Assembly (NCBI GenBank): GCA_015350385.1
Contig: WNKI01000002.1
Coordinates: forward strand, 6,985,500 to 7,049,499
DNA length: 64,000 nt
From: Aculops lycopersici
Taxonomy: Eukaryota > Arthropoda > Arachnida > Trombidiformes > Eriophyidae
Reading direction: 5' to 3'
The notes under the pieces were generated by a model. The model saw only the letters and a list, made by a program, of their open reading frames with translations, ran no database searches and was not told the origin of the DNA. Made by a program: the position numbers and the translations under genes. The number at the start of each line of letters is the position of its first letter. Positions within the stretch are counted from its first letter, which is position 1. Positions 35,070 through 49,800 of the stretch are shown in pieces.

Positions 35070-38000
35070 GTCGCAATCTCTTTGTCGCCTCCAGTTCCGC
35101 TCCGCTCTCTTCGTGGTGGTCGTTGTCATCGTTTTTAACACACTCGTCGGGTTAGTTTAGGCCATCAAATTGCCAACTTAGTCTGTAGATGAGAGGAGCT
35201 TACAAATCCCCTTCTCGTCGTCATGGTCGCGGTGCTTGTCGACTCTTTCAACTCACGCCTTCAGACGAAAGACCGAAAGCGCGACCGACGAGCTCTTTCG
35301 TTGGAAGTGCTTAGTTTGGAATCGAATGTTTTCTCGCCCTCCGCTCTGGAAGTTGAATAAGTTGCTCAGGTGACCGGCTCGCAGTTGATTGCAAAGGATC
35401 AATTAGCTTGCGCCGACGGCTGTAGCGTGGCCATCAACTATGGCACTAGGGAACCTCTCAAAAACATCCACGACCAACCAGCCAGTCAGTCAGTGAGCCA
35501 ACCACTGAGTTTCCGCTGAACTCTGCGGGAAACTAGAACGGAATCCAACTCGACGAAAATGACGCCCAACACCACGGAGGCAACGAGTTGAGCCATTGAT
35601 CTAGCTACGCCGCCGTTTCGTGGCCCAGCTCATCAACTAGTTACGTGGGTGGCCCAGGTGGACTCTGGGCGACGAGCTACTAGCAAACAAGCAGCGACGT
35701 GCTCGATCTTAGTGGCGCCAATCGGTTCTTGTCGTCGTCCTCGTCGACGATGACAGCCGATTCGTCAAACGGTTTCCGTCATCGTCATTGTTGGCGCGTT
35801 TTCTCGCAGTAAACTCCTTAACTAGTTGGTATCACGTCTTCTCATGGGTCACAAACATACCTAGTTTGTCTCGATTGGTTTGCCAAGTTCAAGTTTTAGT
35901 CGAGTCGTTCAATTCCAAGTAAAGTTGCACTTCTCTCCCTCCTTTTCTTCCACCTCCAACTTCAACTCCATTGATCCTAATACCACGAACAACCGAAAGT
36001 AGGCTTTGATTTCAAAGGCACTCGTTGGTTTGTGTGGCGGCCATTGAGCAACATGGGTTGTTTAGTGAGGGAGGGAGAGAGAGAGAAAGAGAGTTAGTAA
36101 CTAAGTTGCTACGGTAGCATTGGCAATAGCGACAAAGATAAAGTGAGATAAAGCGAGCAAGACAAACCTGTTCAACTGGCACAATTTTGCTTGGAAATCG
36201 GGCGGGTTTCTGTCGTCGTCGCTGTTGTTGTTGTTGTTATTGTTACGTAACGCGAGCGAATCGCGTGCCAAAACAAACAAAACTAACACAGAGTTTCTCT
36301 CCTCCTCTCACTCCGTCTATCCAATTCGTTTCGTTTCGTTTCTAGTGCTAAAAACTGGCTCCCATCCGTTAGGTTGGATGCAGACTTTCAGTGGCCCGGC
36401 AAAGTGGAAGCGTCGCAATCATGTTTGAGCCAAGCAAATGCGCACAAAGAGGGGACCTAGCGACTTGGACTGGAACTCGAACTAACCAGCGGTGGTGGCA
36501 ATAGCAGCGGCAGCAGCAGCGTTAGTCACCTAGCAATTTGCTTGTTGAATGATTGCATCTGGCCAACACCATTTGCATAGTCCTAGTTGTCGGTAGATAG
36601 AGAAAGAGAGAGGCAAGTGAACAACAATCGCTCATTTCTCCTGCGTCATAGGCTCGTCAGCCAACAACGAGTTAGCTGGCCACAATTTGCCAACGCATCG
36701 CTCAACCGATTTTACCTTAACCCCAGCCTAAACCACATTTGATGTCGTCTCCCCCACAAGTGCGCTCAAATTTCGAGGTCAAGCCAGAGGAGAACAACCT
36801 GCCAACTACCTGGTTGACTGGTTGTTGTTGGTGTGCTAACAGTGATCAGCGCTCGACACTCGGTGGTCGCAATAGATGCGGTGGCGGCTCGTTGATGAGC
36901 TGTTTTGTTAGATGGTTCGGTGTTTTCCTTGTGTTTGGCTATTGGTTTGATTTGTTGTGTTGGCCACCAGCGCGATTCGCCTGCCCAACTGTCTATTTGT
37001 TGGATAGTTGGTCATTTCGCTTGTTTGGTTTGGTCAGTTCCAGTGTGAGTATTAGCATTGAACTGACAGGCCCCCCTCTCTCGCCCTCTCTCTCTCTCTC
37101 TTACTCTCAGTGGCAACCGCAATGGGAGTGGACTAGATGGTTGCCAAAGAATAGGAATGAGATTGGGACGACGAGAAAAGAGGAGGAGGAGACGAGTGGC
37201 CAGCGACCCGAGTTTTAGTTGGTGTAGCGCGCGGGGGCGCCAAAATAGCGCTGTTCCGGTTTCGCTTGGCTGGTTAGTTAGCGTTTCTGTCATGGCCGTG
37301 GCGGTCGCCGGTTTCTCTCTTGTCCCTGCTCTTATGAGTTGCGGTCGTTGTGGTCGTCAACTGCGGTGACGGCGGCGTTGATCCCAAGTAAACGCAAACT
37401 CTCACCGCCAAGCTGGCTGGCTGGCTAAGCAAATGCGGAGGAATGCCGAGCTTTTGCCACGTTATGTAGATGGGCAGCTTATTGCTTTTATTGCAACCAT
37501 GAGGATCACTGCGAGGATTCGACTCAACTGCTGAGAGCAGGAGGTCGTCGCCGTGAGTGAGTTAGAGGGCGAACCAACAAGCAGCAACCGAGGGGAGCGA
37601 AACCAACCAAAACCCGCTAGCGCGTAAGTAACGACTCGCCGAGTTACTTGCTGACTTGTGGTGGTGGTGGTGGCAAATGTGGCCGTTGCAGTGGCGGACA
37701 ACGCGTTTGCAGCCAGTGCGCTCCGACCAAAACCACGATCGCCACAGCAGCCATCTCCCGTCGACTCCGGAGGACTTAAAGCAGCGCCTCAATCCCATCT
37801 CAGTGCGATCCATCTCTGGGAGCCTGTTGGTTGAGCTTTTGGCCGTTGCAACCCTGTAAAGCCGCCGTCAGCCGAGAACGATTCCCGCATTTTTAGAAGG
37901 ACAGTCGAAGAGTGAGCCCATAGTTCCGCTCGAACAGACAACAAACGACCAGAGAGCCAACCGCTGCTCTCTGCCGGTTAGGCAAACACAGTTGAGCTAC

Positions 38001-41000
38001 AAAGCAACCACTGGCTTTGAAACTCCACTCTACTCGCATCCGTAACTTTGACTCGAAGCCAGTGGAACCAATTGCAGTGGCGGTGGCAGTGGATGCCAGT
38101 GTACCGATTGTAACGAACGGGCCAAATAAATACTAGTGCTCAATGCCATTGGAGGGAGAGGCGAGGGGATAAGAATTGAAAGTCAGACGACGAGGGTTGC
38201 AACTGAGAGGTGGCCAAGATTATAAACTGATCGCCTGCACATGTCAAGTCCATTGAGCCGGGTAAGTTGGCCGCCCAGTTGTCATAAAGAGGAGCGACTG
38301 TAGCATGGTGACACATACGATACTGTGATAGATGCGACGCAATGCGAGACGGAAATCGGGCACCCAGTTTATTTGCTACTCCCTTCCTGTTGAGCGCACT
38401 AGTTCGTCTTTACTTGCCTCAAGTAAATTTGCTACACTGCTCTATGTGGTCACTCCGCGCACGGAGCTTCCGCAAACTGGCCTCCAAGCGCGACGACTCA
38501 ACTGGAACGTGGCCGGCCTCGAATTCAGGGTGAAACTCAAGCCGTTGAAGAGTCAGCGTCGAGCTCAAGGGGTTCAATGTGACTCTTTAGTTCCGTTTCG
38601 TTTGGTCGCTATCAAATATATGGCATCCAAAACCGAATGACTGACTGCCATACTGAGCGCGTGAAAAGTATCAGGTTTTAGCGCTGTGCGTTGCGCATGC
38701 AAAATCAACGGGACCTAGCGACTTGTGTTGTGCGCGCTGCGCGCCGGCATGCAGAATCTGCATTGCAGGTCGCTGTAGGTAAAATGCGCGCGCAAAACGG
38801 CGCACTTGACGTGCGTCTCGAACACGCGTGCTCGACGAGAGGGCAGGCCAAAGGCGTGTCGATAACAAGGTATAGGAATACGACTTTGAACGGCCACAAC
38901 AACACCGATGGCGACAAGCAGCAGCAGAAGCAGCAGCAGGAGTGAAGGGCGAAAAGGCAAATGGCAAACAGAGGAGAGACTGCCTATCCCATCCAACTTG
39001 ACGTTGTGTGAGCGAGCGTGGCGTTGTCGTGTCGAAACTCGCAAGTCGCGAGTTGCGCTTAGCGCCTAGCGCCATGCCCAACTGCTACGTGCATTCGAAG
39101 GCGCCTGCCACTTAGCTGGTTCGTTTGTAATCGTAATGCTAGTTGGCGAATAGCCCTTTTGCCGTTCACTCCTTGCCGCTTGCACTGCCACCGCCGCCAT
39201 GCAGTCGCTCTGGTTTCTGTCGCCTGTCTATCCATTTCTCTCTTTATCTCGCTCACTTTGTACGCCTCTCGACGCGCTCGCGAGCTAAATTAATGGACGA
39301 TCCATACGGACGATGCCGCCAGGCGGATGGCCCGAAGCGTGGAGGCGAGACAAGAGGGGGGGGGGTAAAGGAAAAGGAGCAGGAGGAGACATTTAGTCGG
39401 CGGTTCTGAGGGTGGCTGATAAACACTCGGACACCAAGCGACTGGGCGGATTGCGCACCGTCTAGTGAGAAGCAAGGCGAATGGTTGTCGTGGTGCGCTA
39501 TAGTCTCGTTGTCGTCGTTATCCTCCTGCGGATGTCGTCATTTGCGACTCTTTTTTGCTGGCCTGCCAACTAAAAAGAGGTGCCCTTCCTCGCTTCCACC
39601 GCGAGAGTGGCCGACGACATGCAACCAGCGAGCGGCCGATTTGCTCACTTGCTCTCTGACTCGATGCCAACTTTACTGCGAGCCAGCCAGCCAACTTGGC
39701 TGCAACTTGATGGCTTCGGTGAATACAAATGACTTTTGTGCATTCCCCCCCCTCCCCCTGTTACTAAGCAGCCCAACCAAACAACCGACCGACCGACCGA
39801 CTAACGGAATAGTCGAACAACGGCGATTCAAGTAAACTAAAACGACGCTTCCACGGGACAGAATGACTTTGTGGCGCGCTTCGTGGACTGGAAGACTGGG
39901 GGCTCGTCGGCGGTGGTTGTGGCCTAAACACACGAGCTCTCAGGTTTTAGGCGACACACATAAAAGCAGTCGACATCCACGAGAGAGGCGCGCGCATAAA
40001 ACATTCACTACCCATAGTTTGTGTTGTCTAGTTATTGCAGTCGCTTGTTCCTTGTACTTACTCTTGGTTTGCCAAACAACCAGCCAGCCAGCCTATTGTA
40101 ACCTCTAAAATAGAAAGCCTCCTTGTCGCGAGCCCGTTAGTCTTTGTTGTATGCTTAAAGTGACAGCGGCTGCGGCTTAGGAGGTGGCGGTGGCGGCACA
40201 ACATCACGCAACTCTCTCCCCCTCTCCCTCTCTCACTTTCTCATTCTCGCTTCCAGGTTAAGCGGTGGCAGTAGCTGATGATGGCCAACCAAAGGCTGAC
40301 TCATGCGCCAACTGTGAAGGAGACAACGACTACGAAGAGTAAATGATATACACCAACTGAATGGATTCGGCGCGCGCCGAGTCTCCATCGTCGCTGACTG
40401 TAAATGGTCCCTCGTTGCGCCATTTGCATTTCACATTGTATTGAATTGTAAGCTAGTCTAGCGACCAAGTAACCAACCGAGAGAGCGACCAACTAGCTGC
40501 GTGTTGTTTGTGTGCGCGCCGACAGGTGCACACAAATAGTTGATTCCAATTTGAGTGCTTTTGAATGTAGATCAGCAAGCTGGCTGCATGAAGTTACTGC
40601 TGCTGCTACTGTCATCCTTCCTGCTGGCCAAAAGTATCATCATCAGTTTGAGTAGCGCAAAACTCCTCTTTAGAGTCAGCTGCTACTTCGGTTGCCAGAT
40701 TTAAAGCCAGAGAGACAAAATTTGAACGATGTTAGCACATCGCTTACCTGCTGCTGCTGCTGCTTTTAGGAGAGTGCCGTAGAGGAACGAGGCACAGGTG
40801 GGTGTCTGGCGGCCACTAACTTTAACGGAAGTAACTTCTCTCTCCCCCTTGCTCGCTCACTCACCGACGCCAACCACTTGCTCTTGACTTTTATGGACGC
40901 AAACCGAGATAGCGAACGTTAAACGTCGGAGAAATCAAAATGGCAACAACACGGGCTTGGCACCATTTGCCACCGCCGTTAACCAAACCAACCAACGCTA

Positions 41001-41926
41001 CCATCAGAGCGACCACCTCGCGCTGCGGTCACTTACCACCACTCAGCCGACAACAACCGACCGCACGATCCGGCGAGCGACCGAGCGAACTAGCTAATCC
41101 AATAAGCCGATCGCTCGCTCACTTCACTGATGATACTAGTGGCGATGGTAGCGCCGGTGGCAGTGGTCACCTGTGCTCCCTCACTCATTTCGTTGCTGAC
41201 CGCCAAATTACTAACGGCTAAGCGCTAGCCCCTGGTCATATCTGTCAAAAGATTGCCGCCTTGCTCTGCTACGTAGGTCCTAAGCTCGGTTTGTTGAGTC
41301 GATTGAGTGAGCAGCTAGCTCGTGGTTGCCGGTTTCTTTGTTGGTTGTATCTCTTTCTCTCTGTCCTCCTCGCCAATGGATTCTCCGCTGAGTGGTCACG
41401 AAATTAAGTCCAAAGGTTTCTACCACTCACCTGTTTGCCCGCCGATCTATTGAAGGTACAAAGAGCAAACTTTCTACTCCAGAAACTAAAACTGTCTAAC
41501 TCTTCAACGAGAAAAGCAATCCAAAATTGAAGCTGCAAACTGAAAACTACGGGCTCGTTCAGTTGGCCGTTCGATTGCATTGCCTCGAGCGCTCACCTGA
41601 CCCAAATACCAAGTTGCAAAGGCTGTGTGCAGTCGGCATATCGGCCGACTGAACACAATGAGTCTGTTTGTATGATGGCCACCACTCTCCTCTGCCACAA
41701 GCTGGCACCTAGTGGCGTTGTCGCACTTCCAACTTCCAGCGGACAGGTTGCAGCTGACCAACGGCGAGCAAGGTGGTGCCGGCCAACTAACAAGTGGAGC
41801 AAATTTTAGCAACTAAGAACTAAGGATTGAGCTAAACTGAATCGAAACAAAAACTATAACGAGACCCCAGGCTAGTGATGCACGGTGACCTTTCAGGTTG
41901 TCCCCTAAGTGCAGCAGTCTTGGTTG

Positions 41927-41930
<4 letters not shown>

Positions 41931-41957
<27 letters not shown>

Positions 41958-42092
41958 GCTCTCTCTCTCCTCTCTCNNNNNNNNNNNNNNNNNNNNTAAC
42001 GTAACGTACGTACGTACGTACGTACGTACGTACGTACGTACGTACGTACGTACGTACGTACGTACGTACGTACGTACGTCGTACGTCGTCTC

Positions 42093-42169
<77 letters not shown>
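41931..42169. repeat. compound (CT)n / N gap / (ACGT)n / (CT)n microsatellite
   Basis: CT tract, 20 Ns (41977-41996), ACGT tetranucleotide run (about 42004-42079), a short GTCGTACGTCGTC transition, then CT again to 42169. The same unit order occurs at 2071-2320. True lengths are unknown because of the gap. Confidence 0.85.
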
Positions 42170-42172
<3 letters not shown>

Positions 42173-44930
42173 CCAACTAAACAACCACGAACCTGAACAA
42201 AATACCACCCGTTGGTCCATTGTGGCCCGTGACGGTCACGATACATTGTTACCATCTTTTTTCTTGTGTCAGCCAGCAAGCTACTCGCTTTGCCCCCAGC
42301 CTCTCGAAGTTCAGGAAGAGAGTGGCCCAAAGGCCATCTCCTCAAGATACCGGAAGAGCGAGAGAGGGAGAGAGAGAGACACACACTCTTCCTCCTCCGA
42401 GGCAAAACTCGCCCCTCGAGACTGCGGCAATCCCTCATCCCAGACTGTTGGGCATTCGTTGTTATTATTCTCCTCGCGGTCAGAATCTTTTTCGTTTCGG
42501 GTTTTGGGGTTCACGGTTTGCGAGTGGAGGGGCGTGTCCGACCGAGGACCACGGACACAAAACTCTTGCTTATTTCTCTTCCCAATCTCAATGATGATTG
42601 GCACTCGCTCGGTGATATACCACCAGCCACTTCCGGCCATAGAAGTTCTCGGTGGCCAGTCGGCTGAAATTGGTTCACTTTTGATTTACTCGCTAGCCAG
42701 CGAGTGAGGAGGGGGAGCATGACTGCGACACGGCGGCTTACAGTGTCGCATTCACTAGTGAGCCAACTCAGCTGGCTGTTAACAATAATGACGACACGCG
42801 TGGCTGTGATGATGATGATGTAATCAATAATCAGCCAACCAGCTAGACTTTACTTGAGCTAACCAGTCAACTTCCGCTCGGAGTCCGATTGTTGGGTGCA
42901 TCCTCTGGTTGTGTTTTTGGCTGATAGTGGCTAGCTAACATTCACTCCCCCACGTTGGTTCGTGGCGGCGGTTTGGTGGTGTGATACTGCTACTTTAGCT
43001 ACTGCTGTAGATGGCGACATAAGCGGTTCAATAATAACAACAACACCACCGACAACAGCAACAACTATGACAAGGCAACACCACACAACATTAGAACATG
43101 GCCTGCCCGGTTAAATCGGCGCCGGCGGCCGGGCAGTGAGCGAGCGCCGCGCACCCCGGACCCAAGCGAGTGGAAGGAGTTCCGTGTGTGTGAGCGTGTG
43201 TTGGTGTATGTGTGCATGTGGCTGTGCGTAAGTTGGTTTGTGCGTGCGCCTAGCGACCCAGCGACCCTAGGCGCCCGCCGAGCCAAATAGAACAAAACCA
43301 AGCCACCAACGACCCTCGTGTTGGTGGTGGTTGTGGCATTGTACAGTCGCGCGAGATTGCAATTAATTCGCCGCGCTTCTTCTTCAAGGCTAAAGCGAGT
43401 TGCTTTTGCACTCTCTTTCTTTCTCTCTCTCTCCCTCTCCCTCTACACACACATTTTCTCCCACCAGCTCGAGTCCGACTTCTCGCCTGTCGGCGGGTTT
43501 AACGTCAAGTTGTATGCTCGCAGCAACCTCGATTGAGCCTCCGAGCGCCAGGCTCAAGCGGAACGTGAAGATGAAGTTAAATTTTTCTTGCCACTGGCTC
43601 CTGTTCGCCTTCCAAGTGGGCAACCGACAGCAATAGTTGTTGGTGTCGGCTACGCAATGCAACTGAAGCGGCATGGCAAAACTCCAAACCAGCAACTCGT
43701 ATTTGCTGCTCCTCCTCCTTCTCGCTTAGTCCCCACAAAGGCAAGCTAGATATCGAAAGGACGCGCGAGTTGGCAGCCGATAATTATGATCACATAATCG
43801 CCATTCTCATTCGCATTAAGCAACACACACACGCCGCTCTCGTCTCGTTTCGTCTCACCGAAACTTGGTATTGGCGGCAAGCCAGCCATCCAGTGAACCA
43901 ACCGCTGATCTATTGGACGAGAGCATTGGAATTGTGGTTCTAGTTGTTATCACTCTCTTCCCCCCAGGAGTTCACTCTCCTTTCTTAAATCTAACCAACT
44001 GAACGAGTCAAAATCATAACTTGCTTGCATTGCGCAACTAGAGCCATCAGTCTATTAGTTTTCCAGCTATTTAGCGGCTCAGTGGTCGTCGCGGTGGTCG
44101 TTGGTGCCATTGCCTCTTGCAGCTGCAGCTGGGGCTCGGTCCGCCAGTCAGTCAGTCAGTGAGAGAGAGAGACTCCGGAGCCTGATGAGCAGGCCGATCT
44201 CATCAGACGGGATCCTCTGACCGCAAGGCGATCATCATCAGGCGATTGGCGCCACCTGTCGGCTCGCGCAATTAGCCAGCTCAAGTTTGCAATCGCAAAC
44301 TTGCTTAGCGACTGGCAGTGGGAGTTGCTATTTAGCCGCCGGGCTATTTGTGCAGCGGAAGGAGCGATAATGGCGAGTCCAAACTTTGAGCTCAACCGGT
44401 TAATGCGGCCGCTAATTTGCTGCTGCTTAGTCACTTTGCTCGGGAGGCAGCCACAATCACCACGAGCATGACCATTGCCACGAGAAGTAGCGACTGAGCC
44501 AAGAGAAGGGGCGGCGCAAGGAGGGAGCCGAGTTTGTGGAATGGGCGCTGCTCGCATAGTAAACCAGCGAGCGAACACCGGCTCGCATGCACAATCGATT
44601 ACCGAGATTACAAGCCGCCCAGCTAGCTTGCCAGACTGTGTGATCTACGTAAGTTGGCAAGCTAGCTAACCAGATGCGCCGCTTACTTTGCGCCTCACTC
44701 CGACTGGCTAGTATTTGTGTGTCGCTCTTGGTCATGTCAGCGAAGAACCCGTTGAACCCATTCCATTCAAACTAGCTCGCGAACGTTGGACTGCACCAGA
44801 CCGCAGCAGACCCAACTAAACTAAACTGAACTAGACTGACGCACTCGCTCATATTGGCCAGATTTGCATGATTCACACGGGAATCTGACGATGGGCTCTC
44901 TCATCCGCTCGAGTCCAAATCCTCCCAGTG

Positions 44931-44931
44931 G

Positions 44932-45010
<79 letters not shown>
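44931..45010. repeat. (GTT)n trinucleotide repeat
   Basis: An 80-bp uninterrupted GTT run, equivalent to CAA on the other strand. No coding frame supports it as a poly-Gln tract. Confidence 0.95.
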
Positions 45011-46850
45011 AGGTTAGTCGCTTTGCGGGTTGCAGTAGCGGTTGTAGTTTCAGTTGCAGTTTTGGGTTGGACTCACTACTATTAGGGGTCCGACTACCGC
45101 CAATGCTTTAGCTCATCGCAAAGCATTGCATAGCATACAACTCGAGAGGCAACTTTACTGTCGAGTTTACGTGAGCAGCTCCACTTGCCAGCGCCGCTCA
45201 TTCGGCTGCCATACGCTGCGCCTCTGCCAGGGACCTGCATGCTCTCCGCTATCCGCTCGTTCTCTTACTATTGTTATTGCCGCTGTGCGACCCTGGCGCG
45301 GCAAGCTAGCTTGCCAACTCTGCGCCAGGATATAGGTGGCCTTTTGTGCTTCCCACTTCCAAGCGAGCAGCCAGCCAGCAAGCCAGTGAGGTTAAGTTGC
45401 AATTGTGGCGGTTTCAGGGCGAGCAGCCTGCCGCTTGCTCGTTTAAACTGGAACGAGTGAAAAGTGGCCTGCGCCAGGCACACGAATTGCAGCAAGCAAG
45501 GCGAAAAAGTTGAAGCTCATCGCGCTTTCCTCTTCCCTTTCCTTAACCCACTCAACTCAATTGGATTCAGCCATCCATTTACTCCGCGACCAGCTGACTC
45601 TTGCTAGTCAGTTGGCAGTGGCAGCGGTAGCCACGAGGGCAACGGCGCCCGTTGAGGCGAAGTTCAAGTTGTTGCTAGAGTTCGGTTTAAGTGAGATTCG
45701 GCTTTAACTCGTCGATGTATCTGTGCGCGTGATGATGAGCAAGACAACCCAAACTAGCTGCAAAACTAACTACCAATGGAACCAACAACAACAACAACCA
45801 CTTGGTGAGCCACCTGTTTTGTCGCTGCTGCAACCACCTCCTCTAGGGCGGTGGACGATTGTTGCTCGTTTTGGAAGTTGGAGGAAAAATTGGAGATGAG
45901 AGAGGGGGCGTTTTCATGAATAAAATGAAATTGAGCCGCAACCTACACAAACACACTGACTCTAAAGCTGGCAGTAGCAGCAGTGGTAGTGACTGCATAA
46001 GGCATCACCCCTTCTTCAAGAGGCAGGCGAGCGAGTTAAAGTTGGCGGCGGAAGTCGGCAGCTGCAGCGACGGGGCGGCAATTTCAACAATGGATATGGA
46101 ACAGGAAGTGAGCACTAGACGCCGGCAGCTGGCCAGAGGAAGTCCAATCCACTTACGGGCAGAGATGTATGCTTCGAGAATAACTTTGGTGGGTAGCATA
46201 CGTGTAACCACTTTGTCGGTTTCCCTCCACGACGTCGAAAGACGTTGAAGTTGAGTCGGAGTCAAAGTGAGGGCTTTGCTTTCCCCCGATTTCCCCCGAT
46301 TTCCTCCCCCTTTCCCGAAAACTAGAGATCGAATCGGTGGCAACAGAAGCTCGCTGGTGCAGCATTGAATGTGGAATCTAGAATCACGACGTCAGCTAAC
46401 CAAACCGAACGCTTAGCTAAACCACTTTCCAATCGAATCATGCGGATAACAGGCGCATGTTAATAATGATAGCAGAGCTAAAGTGGCTAAGCTTTAACAA
46501 TCAGCTCGCTTTCATTGGCAAGCTCATTGGCGTTGTTTTGGTGGTATCGGCGACGGCGATCAGTTGAGTTAGGCTGCAACTAACTCGAGTTGCCTCATTG
46601 TCGAGCTGGCGGTCGACTCGCAACTTGAACTTCAACCAATCTTATTGTGCATATACTGCCGACGTAGCCAACCTCTGCAAGTGGACCTCGCGAGCGTGGA
46701 GCGAAATGGCCGTCGATCGACCGGAAGCCCTGGCGCAAAGTGGCATGCTCATACATATTATGCGAAAGATTGTTCTAAACCCTCGAGAGAGTGAGAGAAA
46801 CGGAAATGAGTGCAAGCTACACCCTTCAAGTGTCAGCCTTGTCCCTCAAC

Positions 46851-46882
46851 GAAAACGACGACGACGACGACGACGACGACGA
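46851..46882. repeat. (ACG)n trinucleotide repeat
   Basis: About ten copies of ACG/CGA. It is not part of a recognised gene. Confidence 0.85.
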
Positions 46883-49800
46883 GCCTGGCCCAATGTCTCA
46901 ATGGATCATGAGCAACCAAATGGCCTGTCTCAGTTGGCGGTCAGCTGGATGTCCAGTGTAAGCTAGTGTTTTGGTTGCTATCTTCAGTCTGGTAAATGAA
47001 CTGGCTTCCAAAAGAGGAACTGCGCCGCTACCATAACCGATCGAGAGTGGAGGCGATTTGCGTTAGACTGAGAGTTGAGTCGGACCGTCTCTCGAAACTG
47101 CCGCTGACCTCCCAAGCGGCCAAGTGCAAACTGTAGGACACTTTTAACTACTTCCTGCTATTCCACCGGTTGTTCATGGTGGGCAAAAAGGCAGAAAGGG
47201 CACAAGAGTGAGTGTTTAGCGGAGTCGCAAGTCGCGAGTCGCAAGCTAAGCGATTGGAAAGACCGTACACTAAATGAGCAGTCAGCTTGGCAAGTTGGCA
47301 GGTCATTCGATGTGGCCACTGGGCTAGTATAATGGAGGGAGCCAACCATTAGGCTGCATCTCGTAGTCTTGATCTACGGGCTTTAGTTGTTGGTGTGCCT
47401 AGTTACCAGCTAGATGGTTGCTCTTTCTTGAACCCAAAGCAAGAGGGTGAGCAAAAGAAGAGAAGAGCGAGTAATGGGAAACGCTTGCTGCATTACAAAA
47501 ATGCTCGCCCCACTGGTTGGCCCACAAGTCGACGACCACGACCACGAGAAGGTAAGTTCTCATCGTCGCCGTCGTTGCCGGCGCTACCGCCGTTTTGCTA
47601 GATAATTATAATGATTATTATTCTTTCTATCTGAGCGAGCAGCTAGTTTGCTGCCTGAAGTTGGAAGCCATCGGATCAGCCAATCAAATTCCGACGGCCA
47701 CCTGCCTCGTTGCTCCGCTTTCCTCCGCTCCCTGTTTGGTTGCTGGCAGGTAAACCAAGCTCCAGCCACGAAGCGAGCCGCTGATAAGAGCCTAGTAAAC
47801 TGGTAGCGCCATTACGCCAAAACGACGGCAAAGGCAATAGCCACCAACGGAGCGAGCAAGAGCAACAACAACAACAACAACAACAATCATCCGCTTAGAC
47901 GGCCGCTCGGCAAGCTATTATTTGCGCTTACTTAGCTTCGGGCAGCTCCAGTTGTGCTGCTAGCGGCGGCGGCGGCAACCATGAATCGGTCCAACTACCG
48001 TTTGTAGGTTGCACTATTCATCTGGTGCGAGCAGGTAAAGGGGCGTACTTCCTCGGGTTGCGAGCTGATCTGCACTCTCCCTCTTTCTAAGCAAACAAAG
48101 TGATAGGTCCGATGTCCACGGGCAAAGATAGGAGCAATGGCAGTAGCAGCAGCTAAATGGCCATTCACTTGGCCATTTCCTTCTCCTCCTCTCCGCAATC
48201 ATCGTCGTGGTCGTTGGTGTTTGGCATCACAGCGGCGAGTGTCGCTACCAACTCCAGCCTTTCGACTCAATGATGAAGACATCAGCTCGCCCGTAGCCTA
48301 CGATCGCTTAGCTCTCGAAAGATTCTGGTGTTGGATGCTCGCCAATATGGCCATTTTTGCTCCAGCCTCAAAGTCCACTGTCGCCCAGTCCTCAAACGCA
48401 ACTAATGGCACCCACGCGAACCGCCCCGCTTCTCCATCTCTCTCATCAGAACGAGAGTTTGGATCCGACCTTAGCTTTAACTCACATCTCTTCCTCCTCT
48501 TCCTCCTCTACCTCTATCGCAAGTTAGTGAACAAGTGGTAAATAGTGAGCAACCAGATGAGTGGTTCCCCTCCCTTATTTTTTGCCGCTACTGGTCGAGG
48601 TCACCGCGAGCAGCGGTCGTTGTTGTTATTGTTATCGTTGTTCTCTCGTTGATACTCCCTCTGGTTTCAACCGTTGCAAAGACAAACCAGCAAACGCCAG
48701 GCGAGTTCAGCGGTTCTACTATGGTGACTGTTGTTTTATTGGTTCGCTTGATTAAATCCCGGGGAAAGAAAGGCAGGTCTCGTTTGGTCTGGTTGGAAGG
48801 GAGAGTGAACACAAGAGAAAAGGGAGGGCCGGCCAAAGAGGGATCATGAAAAATGATTGGCCACTTGATACAAACCCGCCGAGTCCCTTTGTCTGTCGAC
48901 TTTATTTTGCAGCTCGCGCACACAAATTGCCAGCCAACCAGTTTAGTGGGGAGCCGCCAAATGGAAGTGAGTCAGCAAAGTGAGAGGAAGAGCGAGCGAC
49001 TTGGACGCGTGATTCAAATTAATAAGGCGGAAACACTTAAAAACTAGAAAAGTCATAGTGCAAAGCGCGAAAAGAGTCGCTAGGCACCCGGCAACAACCA
49101 CCGCCAGCGAAGAGTCGAGCCGACAAACCACCGGCGGCACATTAGCTCCCCGAGCCATTGTGCTGCCTTGTTTTGTTTTGTGCTGTGGTGTGCCCTGGGC
49201 CTCAATTCTATATCCCGCTTTGGCCCGCCAGCAAGTTGCCAGTTAGAAATCCTCTCTTCCCTTGTACCCGAAGCTAACAGCGCGGTTATAAAAGTCGTGC
49301 GTCATTTGCCTTAGCCACATTCGTCGCCGCCGCCGTCGTGGTGGTGGTGGTCGCCAGTCTCGTGACCTCCGCGGCCAGTCTATTAGTCTGTGGCTCGCCC
49401 TTTTGCGGCGCGACTCAATCTAATCGTAGGTCGCTGGCAGTCCAGTCGGCCATCCAACAATACGACCCACGGCGAGCTTTTAGTGCATAACACGGAACCA
49501 GCGACTCACAGTTGATAAGCGCAACCAAAACCAAGTGACTCGAACGAATGGCCACCAATAACTGCGTCGTCGTGGTTGTTGTTGCTCTTGTTATTTGCGT
49601 GCCTCCTCTTTTATTTCCTTCACCACTGATATGAGCTACGACCAGATGAGTTTACTGGCCTCGGGTGAGCCCTTTTTTAACTGATGCACAATGATGCAAT
49701 AGAAGAGCAACCACAAAACTTGTGGCTAACATTCACCTAACGCTCAAATGAACGCCAGGTGAATGTTTTATCATCACTAATATAAAAACTAAGAACCAGA

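Noticed and set aside
36739..37218. 159-codon frame with Trp/Phe-rich hydrophobic segments
   Set aside because: No splice context, no family resemblance, and it continues into CT repeats; treated as chance.
41813..42438. Frames of 101-177 codons with RERERE and VRTYVRTY repeats
   Set aside because: Same cause as above: microsatellite plus N gap, open in every frame.
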